From positions 1 through 7,557 of the forward strand of contig CANIXE010000104.1 of the NCBI GenBank assembly GCA_947470885.1: a stretch of DNA of 7,557 nucleotides, written 5' to 3'. The notes below the pieces were generated by a model, which saw only the letters and a list, made by a program, of their open reading frames with translations, had not been told where the DNA came from and did no database searches. The position numbers and the translations under genes were made by a program. The DNA comes from Planctomycetota bacterium (GTDB lineage: Bacteria; Planctomycetota; UBA11346). Below, piece by piece: positions 1 through 4,869 of the stretch. Positions within the stretch are counted from its first letter, which is position 1. Each line of letters begins with the position of its first letter.

Positions 1-67
1 CCGGCATCGGTTGTGCTAACAGCGACAGCTCGCGTCGGTCCCGGGAAGGAAATCGTCCCGATGCCGG
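1..67. repeat. 10-bp inverted repeat bounding 47 bp
   Basis: Positions 1-10 (CCGGCATCGG) are the exact reverse complement of positions 58-67 (CCGATGCCGG), with 47 bases between them. The left arm touches the window edge, so the repeat may extend further. No coding sequence is recognisable inside. It could be a long-loop stem in the transcript leaving the lipoprotein operon, or part of a dispersed intergenic repeat. Some inverted repeats of this length are expected by chance in GC-rich DNA. Confidence 0.35.
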
Positions 68-80
68 CCTGGAGGCCGGC
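63..80. repeat. Perfect GC-rich hairpin (7-bp stem, 4-base loop)
   Basis: GCCGGCC at 63-69 pairs with GGCCGGC at 74-80 around the loop TGGA. It lies about 160 bases downstream of the last minus-strand lipoprotein gene and could help terminate that operon or protect its 3' end. No run of T follows it in either direction, so it is not a standard intrinsic terminator. Its right arm follows directly on the 10-bp inverted repeat, which suggests both belong to one structured intergenic element. Confidence 0.4.
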
Positions 81-135
81 GCTCCCGGGGGGCCATTTGC
101 TACTCTGCGCTCAACGCTCCGATCTACGGTGCAAA

Positions 136-236
136 CATTCGAGCATTCGAGCATTCGAGCATTCGAGCATTCGAGCATTCGAGCATTCGAGCATTCAAGC
201 ATTCGAGCATTCAAGCATTCAAGCATTCAAGCATTC
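136..236. repeat. Octanucleotide tandem array (CATTCGAG / CATTCAAG)
   Basis: There are twelve complete 8-bp units, beginning at 136, 144 and every 8 bases to 224, plus a partial unit CATTC at 232-236. Each unit is CATTCGAG or CATTCAAG, differing at one base. The seven units from 136 to 184 are all the G form, 192 is A, 200 is G, and 208, 216 and 224 are A. The variants therefore cluster at the end nearest the lipoprotein gene. The array ends 7 bases before that gene's stop codon on the top strand, so a read-through transcript would carry it as its immediate 3' UTR. Because 8 is not a multiple of 3, a reading frame through it repeats every 24 bases, which creates open but probably meaningless short frames. 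Unit number is likely to vary by polymerase slippage. Confidence 0.95.
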
Positions 237-242
237 ACCATT

Positions 243-878
243 TCACTCCTTCCACCCCAACGTCTCCACCAACCGATCGCAGGCGTAGCGGCTAAACAAA
301 GCCGGCGACGACAGGGCCATTTTCCAGCCGCCGATGCTGGCGTTGCCCCGGCCGTTCAGGTCGCCGTACCAATATTTCAGGTCCTGCTGGACCTCATCCC
401 GGGCGCTGTCCAGGTGGGCGGTGGCGCTCCACAGGACCTCGCCGTCCAGGCAGCTCACCAGATGCACCGATAGGCCGAGGGACACCGGATCGAAGGATTC
501 GAACTGCTCGATCCGGCCCAGGACCACCGCATCCACGTGGAGGGCCTCCCGTAGTTGGATCAGGTCGTCGGCCTTCATGCTGCCCACCGCCAGCACGTCG
601 TCGCCCCCCGGGAGGATCGCCCGTCGCCGTTCGTTGCTGACCAGGATGACCTCGTGGTGGGCCAATTCCCGCAGGCTGGCGGCGAAGGTCTCCCCCACCA
701 CGTTGGCACTGCGCCCCACCTTGTCCCCGGTCCAGAACGGTAGCACCGCCACCCGGGCCGGCTCGCTGGCCCGCTTGGTGGTCTGATGGCTGATGCTGTG
801 GGGTGGCGGCGGCCGGCTGCACCCGGCGACGGCAAGAAGCCCGGCGCAGGCCCACAGAATCAGGATGGCGCGGGTCAT
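243..878 (-). CDS. CsgG/LpoB-like lipoprotein
   Basis: This 211-residue protein opens with a lipoprotein signal peptide: a hydrophobic stretch at residues 4-19 and lipobox LAVAGC with the lipidated cysteine at 20. A short proline-rich linker follows. The mature part has the pattern of the CsgG/LpoB superfamily: a first strand VAVLPFW (43-49), a helix containing GETFAASLREL (62-72), a second strand with EVILVSNERR (76-85), and VDAVVLGRIEQF (115-126), the family's typical 'assigned to be variable, exported value' strand before the last sheet. Members of this superfamily sit at the outer membrane or periplasm as secretion-channel subunits or activators of peptidoglycan synthases. Which role applies here cannot be told. 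At 211 residues it is nearer LpoB than the longer curli channel CsgG. It is the last gene of a three-gene operon and its start codon overlaps the preceding stop by 4 bp. The start is well supported by the signal peptide. Confidence 0.85.
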   Translation of the reverse strand: MTRAILILWACAGLLAVAGCSRPPPPHSISHQTTKRASEPARVAVLPFWTGDKVGRSANVVGETFAASLRELAHHEVILVSNERRRAILPGGDDVLAVGSMKADDLIQLREALHVDAVVLGRIEQFESFDPVSLGLSVHLVSCLDGEVLWSATAHLDSARDEVQQDLKYWYGDLNGRGNASIGGWKMALSSPALFSRYACDRLVETLGWKE

Positions 879-1582
879 TTGCCGGCTCCCTTCGCCGGGG
901 TCTGGAGATCCCGGGTCTGTTGGCGGATCCGATTCTGGATGTCCGGCAGTTCGCTGGTCTGGTCCTGGGTCATCCGCAGGACCTCGCCGGCCAGGCGGTA
1001 GAAATCACGTTCCGAACGCAGGCGCTGGAGTTCGCTGGCGGCTAGTTGGGCGGCCACCTGATCGAGTTTTTCCTGACGTTCGGCCAGGGTCTGCTGGGCC
1101 GCCTGGAGACTGTCCCGGGTGTGGCCCAGGTAGTCGGCTTTTTCCGCCAGCAGCTTGCCACTGCTTTCTGCGTCAGCCCGGGCGATCTGGAGATCCCGGA
1201 CCTGGGCCTCTTTGGCGGTGATGGTGGCCTTGGCCACGGCCAGGTCCTGTTCCAGGCGGCGCAAACGGTCGAGGACGGGCTCCCGGCCGCCGCCTTCCAC
1301 CCGGAGGGAGGTCCACTGGGCATAGGCGCCCGAGCCCTGGCGCACCGGTCGGCTCGCCTGGTCCTCCAGTTTGGCGATCTTGGCGTCTAGATCCTTCAAA
1401 TGGTCGGCCAAGGCGGAGCGGTCCTGGTCCGGGGCGCCGGCCTTGGCCTTGGCCTGGGGTCGGGGCAGGTCCGGGGGCGGGACGGGGCTGTTGTCCGGTC
1501 CGCCCCGGGTGGCGCAGCCCCCCAGGAATAGGCAGCTCGCGGCCAGGGTTGAAAGTCCGAAACGGAGGACGCGGCGATTCAT
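875..1582 (-). CDS. Coiled-coil lipoprotein of unknown function
   Basis: I do not recognise a named family. The 235-residue protein begins with a lipoprotein signal peptide (basic residues at 3-7, hydrophobic core, lipobox LFLGGC, cysteine 23). It continues through a proline-rich linker (33-42) into strongly charged helical sequence. A short predicted coiled coil covers about 53-76 and a long one about 101-200, rich in Leu, Ala, Gln, Glu and Lys with few prolines. The C-terminal segment (about 186-226) resembles the C-terminus of the preceding gene's product. The ATG at 1580-1582 was chosen because it gives an intact signal peptide, has GGAG a few bases upstream, and overlaps the upstream stop by 4 bp (ATGA). 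The same frame stays open much further upstream, but that part only shadows the neighbouring gene. The protein is probably membrane-anchored and could act as a spacer or scaffold in the envelope. Confidence 0.85.
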   Translation of the reverse strand: MNRRVLRFGLSTLAASCLFLGGCATRGGPDNSPVPPPDLPRPQAKAKAGAPDQDRSALADHLKDLDAKIAKLEDQASRPVRQGSGAYAQWTSLRVEGGGREPVLDRLRRLEQDLAVAKATITAKEAQVRDLQIARADAESSGKLLAEKADYLGHTRDSLQAAQQTLAERQEKLDQVAAQLAASELQRLRSERDFYRLAGEVLRMTQDQTSELPDIQNRIRQQTRDLQTPAKGAGK

Positions 1583-2241
1583 GGCTTCAACTCCGGATGA
1601 TCCGCCAGTTCCCGGCGGAGACGTTCCTGCAGATCCCCCAGTTCGGGACCGCCGGCGGGCAGGCGGAGGACCCGGGCGGCCAGCTCCATCCACCGGCGTT
1701 CCGCTTCCAGGCGGGCCATTTGGGCGGATTTGATGGCGCTGAGTTCCTTGCCTTTGGCCAGGCGTTCCAGGTCCGCCAGGGACCCTGGGGGCGGAAGCTC
1801 CTCCCCGGCAGGGTGCTCCTCGGCGGGGGGTGCGGGCTTGGGGGGCGGTTCTTGGTGGATCCGCAGGTGGTCGCCAGTGGCCACCGGCCGAGCGCTGTTG
1901 CTCAGGCCGATCAGGCGCAGCAGGGGTGGCCGGCCACCTTCCGGTTCCAGAACCAGGGCGGAGCCCACCGGTGTCCCCAGGGGGTCGGTGATGTCCAGGG
2001 TGCTGCCCGGGGGGAAGGCCGGGCCGGCGGGGGCTAATAGACAGCGGCCGTCGGCGGCGGTGATCACCGTCGCCACCCGGGGGGACCAGTCCGGCGCCGG
2101 GGGCGACGGGCGGGGGGCCTGGATTTCCACCTGGGCGACCGGGGCCGGTGGTTCCGGTGCCGGGGCGGGCTCCGAGGGCGCGGTGCGCAAGGCACAGCCC
2201 CCCAGAAAGAGGCAGCCGAGCGCGAAGACCTGGGTCCACAT
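1579..2241 (-). CDS. Proline-rich lipoprotein of unknown function
   Basis: This 220-residue protein is the first gene of the lipoprotein operon. It has a short lipoprotein signal (hydrophobic residues 4-15, lipobox LFLGGC, cysteine 16) and a Pro/Ala-rich linker (22-52). A compact beta-rich domain follows at about 54-130, containing VATVITAADGRCLLAP, DPLGTPVGSALVLEP and a terminal GDHLRI. This resembles the small beta-barrel found at the end of flagellar FlgT-like and related envelope proteins ('value set by G-D-x-hydrophobic'), but that is only an impression. A second proline-rich linker (131-153) leads to a charged helical tail (155-216) similar to the tail of the next gene's product. The start at 2241 was chosen because AGGAGG lies 4 bases upstream and the lipobox falls at the right distance. 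Longer versions of the frame have no signal peptide. The function is unknown; envelope location is likely. Confidence 0.85.
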   Translation of the reverse strand: MWTQVFALGCLFLGGCALRTAPSEPAPAPEPPAPVAQVEIQAPRPSPPAPDWSPRVATVITAADGRCLLAPAGPAFPPGSTLDITDPLGTPVGSALVLEPEGGRPPLLRLIGLSNSARPVATGDHLRIHQEPPPKPAPPAEEHPAGEELPPPGSLADLERLAKGKELSAIKSAQMARLEAERRWMELAARVLRLPAGGPELGDLQERLRRELADHPELKP

Positions 2242-2245
2242 GGGC

Positions 2246-2251
2246 CCTCCT
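2246..2251 (-). promoter_or_regulatory. Strong Shine-Dalgarno of the lipoprotein operon
   Basis: On the minus strand this reads AGGAGG, a full match to the consensus, 4 bases before the ATG at 2239-2241. It fixes the start of the first lipoprotein against in-frame ATG codons further upstream. The spacing is slightly short. Confidence 0.7.
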
Positions 2252-2340
2252 GTCGTATTGCTGGGCGGAGCTGTCGGGAATCGGGACGTCATACAGGGCC
2301 TCGGGGAATAGGACGCCAGGGTCATGCCAGCCAGTGGGGC

Positions 2341-2553
2341 CCAGGACCGGCCGGGGGCAACGGCCTGGCCTTGGATTGACAGATCGGAAGTCCGCCCATC
2401 ATCCCACGCCCCGGACGCTCCTTGGCGTCCAGCGACCGCCTGCTCTTGCATCAGCCTCGTGCTGATCGGGGGTCCCGCCAGCGGCGGTCGTTTTCGCACC
2501 AACCCTTGGCGGGGCCCCCCACTGGCTCTCCGTGCAGAGGAAGCCAGGAAAGG
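2341..2553 (+). promoter_or_regulatory. Candidate structured rpsB leader (five hairpins)
   Basis: Five local inverted repeats lie one after another before rpsB. (1) CCAGG-A-CCG at 2341-2349 pairs with CGGCCTGG at 2361-2368, 8 bp with one bulged A. (2) GGACGC at 2413-2418 pairs with GCGTCC at 2425-2430. (3) ATCAGC at 2450-2455 pairs with GCTGAT at 2461-2466. (4) CCGCC at 2475-2479 pairs with GGCGG at 2483-2487, followed by TCGTTTTC, a terminator-like arrangement. (5) CTGGCTCTC at 2522-2530 pairs with GAG at 2537-2539 and AGCCAG at 2542-2547, which reaches into the purine-rich ribosome-binding stretch AGGAAAGG (2546-2553). In several bacteria S2 represses its own rpsB-tsf mRNA through a leader structure. 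That this region does the same is inference, and the transcription start is unknown. Confidence 0.35.
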
Positions 2554-2563
2554 TACGGATCCC

Positions 2564-3274
2564 ATGGCCATCACCACCCTCAAAGACCTCCTCGACGCCG
2601 GCGTCCACTTCGGCACCAACAGCAGCCTGTGGCACCCCCGCAACGAGCCGAACATCTACGGCAAGCGCGGCGGCATCCACATCATCGACATCCGGGCCAC
2701 CGCCCGCGGTCTCGTCCAGGCGTACCACTACGCCGCCAAGCTGGCCAAGGGCAACAAGACGATCCTGTTCGTCGGCACCAAGCGCCAGTCCAAGGAAGTC
2801 ATCCGTGACTCCGCCCGCGCCGTCGGCATGCCCTTCGTCAGCGAGCGCTGGCTGGGCGGCACCCTGACCAACTTCGAGACCATCCGCAGCGCCATCCGCC
2901 GCCTGGATGAGATCGAAGCCCGCCGCGCCCGCCCGGAATACATCCGCGAGAGCAAGAAGGTTCAGGCCCGGGACGGCCGCGAAGTGAAGCGCATCCTGCG
3001 CAACCTCGAAGGCGTCCGGACCATGGCCAAGCTGCCCGACGCGATGTTCGTGGTCGACGCCAAGTACGAAATCACCGCGATCAAGGAAGCCCAGCGCATG
3101 GGCATCCCGGTCATCGCCCTGATCGATAGCGACACCGATCCCGCCGCCGTGAACCTGGCCATCCCGGGCAACGACGACGGCATCCGCTCCATCCAGGTGG
3201 TCACCAAGGTCATCGTCGACGGCATCCAGAAGGGTCGCGCTGATAGCGTCGCCCCCGCCGTTGCCTCGGCCTGA
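2564..3274 (+). CDS. rpsB: 30S ribosomal protein S2
   Basis: S2 is a structural protein of the small ribosomal subunit. It binds 16S rRNA near the head-body junction, late in assembly, and is needed for S1 binding in organisms that have S1. The 236-residue product has the usual family length and its landmarks in order: DLLDAGVHFG (8-17), RGGIHIIDI (35-43), ILFVGTKRQ (67-75), RWLGGTLTNF (95-104), LPDAMFVVD (157-165), IPVIALIDSDTDP (181-193) and IPGNDDGIRSI (200-210). The usual HQ after VHFG is replaced here by TN, and a short insert-like charged stretch sits at 117-145. The start at 2564 gives the normal N-terminus MAITTLKDLLDAG; AGGAAAGG lies about 10 bases upstream. tsf follows after 118 bases, the classic rpsB-tsf order. 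The C-terminus is a short Ala/Val-rich tail. Confidence 0.98.
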   Translation: MAITTLKDLLDAGVHFGTNSSLWHPRNEPNIYGKRGGIHIIDIRATARGLVQAYHYAAKLAKGNKTILFVGTKRQSKEVIRDSARAVGMPFVSERWLGGTLTNFETIRSAIRRLDEIEARRARPEYIRESKKVQARDGREVKRILRNLEGVRTMAKLPDAMFVVDAKYEITAIKEAQRMGIPVIALIDSDTDPAAVNLAIPGNDDGIRSIQVVTKVIVDGIQKGRADSVAPAVASA

Positions 3275-3289
3275 GCCAAGACCCCAGAT

Positions 3290-3327
3290 ACCCCGGGCCG
3301 GCTTGCCTGGTCCGGGGTTCTTCGTTT
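3290..3327 (+). terminator. Hairpin with T-rich tail between rpsB and tsf
   Basis: ACCCCGGGCC at 3290-3299 pairs with GGTCCGGGGT at 3309-3318, a 10-bp stem with one G-T wobble and a 9-base loop. It is followed by TTCTTCGTTT. This looks like a rho-independent terminator, though the T tract is interrupted. It starts 15 bases after the rpsB stop and lies well before tsf, so it probably lets only part of the transcripts through and lowers tsf relative to rpsB. Alternatively it protects the rpsB mRNA 3' end. Confidence 0.6.
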
Positions 3328-3392
3328 AATCCCACCCTCCTCCAATTCCCCTGGCGGCTGCCCTGCGACCGCCCCAAGTCAGAGAGAATCCC

Positions 3393-4202
3393 ATGGCCCA
3401 GATTTCCGCCAAGCTCGTGATGGAACTGCGTGACGCCGTCAACCTGCCGATGATGAAGTGCAAGCAGGCTCTGGAAGCCAGCAATGGCGACAAGGCCGCC
3501 GCCATCGACTGGCTGCGCAAGCAGGGCTTGTCCGCCAAGGACAAGTTCGCCGGCCGCGAGACCCCGAATGGTTCCATCGGCCTGGCCCTGGGCACCGGCA
3601 CCGGCGTGCTGGTCCTCCTCGGCTGCCAGACCGACTTCGTCGCCAACAACGACACCTTCAAGGAATTCGCCAAGCAACTGGCCGATCTGGCCCTGGCCAC
3701 CGGCGCCACCAGCGCCGATGAACTGAAGACCAAGAAACTGGCCGACCTCACCGTCGACGAGGCGATCACCGCCAAGATCCAGCAGATCGGCGAAAACATC
3801 GTCCTCGCCCAGGTCGTGGTCCTCACCGGTACGGTCGTCACCGGCTACAACCACGGCGGCCGGATCGCCGCCATCGTCGCCGGTTCCGGTGGCGAAAAGC
3901 AGCGCACCGTGGCCCTCCACATCGCCAGCGCCAGCCCCGCCCCGGTGGCCTTGAACCGGGATCAGGTCGACCCGGCCATCGTTCAGAAGGAGCGGGAGAT
4001 CCTCGCCGCCCTGCCGGACGTCGCCGCCAAGCCCGAAGCGATGCGCCCCAAGATCGTCGAAGGCAAGCTGGGCCGCTTCTACAAGGAGAACGTCCTCCTC
4101 GAGCAGGAGATCCTCCTGGACGGCGAGAAGGGCGAGAGCGTTGAAGCCTACGCCAAGCGCAACGGCTTCACCCTGACCGGATTCGTCCGCCTGGCGGTTT
4201 AA
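3393..4202 (+). CDS. tsf: Translation elongation factor Ts
   Basis: EF-Ts is the cytoplasmic guanine nucleotide exchange factor for EF-Tu: it expels GDP so that EF-Tu can rebind GTP and aminoacyl-tRNA. The 269-residue protein has an N-terminal UBA-like domain (about 4-43, with ELRDAVNLPMMKCKQAL) and the EF-Tu-contacting signature TDFVANN (80-86). Core dimerisation-type sheets follow, with the strand YNHGGRIAAIV (152-162), then the usual ending GKLGRFYKENVLLEQEI (224-240). In the signature the common Glu before TDFVA is Gln here (CQTDFVANN), a mild variation. The start at 3393 gives the standard MAQISAKLV N-terminus; the ribosome-binding site is weak (AGAGAG at 3381-3386). The gene follows rpsB after a terminator-like hairpin, and its stop codon lies one base before the next ATG. 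Confidence 0.98.
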   Translation: MAQISAKLVMELRDAVNLPMMKCKQALEASNGDKAAAIDWLRKQGLSAKDKFAGRETPNGSIGLALGTGTGVLVLLGCQTDFVANNDTFKEFAKQLADLALATGATSADELKTKKLADLTVDEAITAKIQQIGENIVLAQVVVLTGTVVTGYNHGGRIAAIVAGSGGEKQRTVALHIASASPAPVALNRDQVDPAIVQKEREILAALPDVAAKPEAMRPKIVEGKLGRFYKENVLLEQEILLDGEKGESVEAYAKRNGFTLTGFVRLAV

Positions 4203-4203
4203 G

Positions 4204-4851
4204 ATGTTCCCCCGGATCGGCCTGCCGGTGACGGCGACCGATCCGGAGCGTTATCACGCCACGTACGCCGCCGCGGTTCATTCCGTTGGCGGCGTTCCTG
4301 TTTTTCTGCCCCCGGGTTCCACCGAGGTTGTGGCCGGTTTGTTGCTGCTCGGCGGCGGTGATGTGGATCCGGCCCGGTACCAGGCCCCGGTGCACCCGTT
4401 GTGCAATCCACCGGACCCGGCCCGGGACGCCTGGGAGCTGGACCTGATCCGGCGCTTCCTGGCGGATCGCCGGCCGATTTTCGGCATCTGCCGGGGGATG
4501 CAGGTCCTGAACGTGGCCCTGGGGGGCACCCTGATCCAGCACCTGCCGGACATCGGCCCGGATCACCAGTTGGCGGACGGCGGTCAGCATCCGGTACGCA
4601 TCGACCCCGGCAGCCGTCTGGCGTCCTTGATGGGATTGGAGGCGATGGTGAATTCCCGGCATCATCAGGCGGTGGAGCGCCTGGGCCGGGGACTGGTGAC
4701 GGTGGCGACTTCAGCCACCGGAGTCTGCGAAGCGGTGGAATTGCCCGACCAGCCCTGTTGCTTCGCCGTCCAATGGCACCCCGAGAACCTGGCGCCTTCC
4801 TGGCCAGACCAGCAGGCCCTGTTCGCAGAATTGGTGCGAGCAGCCCGCTGA
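4204..4851 (+). CDS. Class I glutamine amidotransferase-like hydrolase (peptidase C26)
   Basis: This 215-residue cytoplasmic enzyme belongs to the gamma-glutamyl-gamma-aminobutyrate hydrolase (PuuD-like, C26) branch of class I amidotransferase folds, which cut gamma-glutamyl amide bonds using a Cys-His-Glu triad. The N-terminal strand IGLPVT (5-10) is followed by LLLLGGGDVDPARY (46-59), the family's oxyanion-side loop. A D-x-x-R-D-x-x-E-like stretch (71-78) comes next, then the nucleophile elbow FGICRGMQVLNV (93-104) with Cys96, then NSRHHQAV (150-157), and QWHPE (190-194) with His192 and Glu194. All three catalytic residues are present. It is a little shorter than typical PuuD (about 250). 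The natural substrate is not evident, and no putrescine-pathway genes are nearby. The ATG starts one base after the tsf stop, with no good Shine-Dalgarno, so translation probably depends on ribosomes finishing tsf. It converges with the protease gene, 18 bases away. Confidence 0.93.
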   Translation: MFPRIGLPVTATDPERYHATYAAAVHSVGGVPVFLPPGSTEVVAGLLLLGGGDVDPARYQAPVHPLCNPPDPARDAWELDLIRRFLADRRPIFGICRGMQVLNVALGGTLIQHLPDIGPDHQLADGGQHPVRIDPGSRLASLMGLEAMVNSRHHQAVERLGRGLVTVATSATGVCEAVELPDQPCCFAVQWHPENLAPSWPDQQALFAELVRAAR

Positions 4852-4869
4852 GTTGCCGCGCTGGCTGGG

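Larger units (their letters stand above)
2242..2563. other. Divergent intergenic region between lipoprotein operon and rpsB
   Basis: These 322 bases separate the minus-strand lipoprotein operon from rpsB and must hold the promoters of both. I see no convincing coding sequence. A perfect -35-like TTGACA lies at 2376-2381 on the plus strand, but nothing like TATAAT follows at 16-18 bases. No clear promoter was found for the minus strand. The right two thirds contain a series of potential hairpins, annotated separately as a candidate leader. Confidence 0.7.

Noticed and set aside
136..236. CRISPR-like array
   Set aside because: Units are 8 bp and contiguous, with no unique spacers and no cas genes. 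It is a simple tandem repeat.
13..473. Plus-strand open frames through the octanucleotide array, encoding repeats of the type H-S-S-I-R-A-F-E
   Set aside because: The repeat unit contains no stop in any plus-strand frame, so open frames arise automatically. They run antisense into the lipoprotein gene, have no ribosome-binding site and resemble no protein family.
1583..2239. Long N-terminal extension of the coiled-coil lipoprotein frame (about 219 extra codons)
   Set aside because: It reads the proline-rich lipoprotein gene in another frame, gives low-complexity Pro/Gly/Arg sequence, and would place the obvious signal peptide in mid-protein.
2376..2381. TTGACA as the rpsB -35 box
   Set aside because: It is a perfect -35 match, but the sequences 16-18 bases downstream (around ATCATCC) do not resemble a -10 box, so no promoter is called.
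2242..2655. N-terminal extension of the proline-rich lipoprotein frame up to 2655
   Set aside because: It would overlap rpsB antisense and bury the lipobox. The strong AGGAGG at 2246-2251 supports the start at 2241.
3210..3920. 236-codon minus-strand frame antisense to tsf
   Set aside because: A GC-rich shadow frame over a clearly coding EF-Ts gene; Gly/Asp-rich and without recognisable domains.
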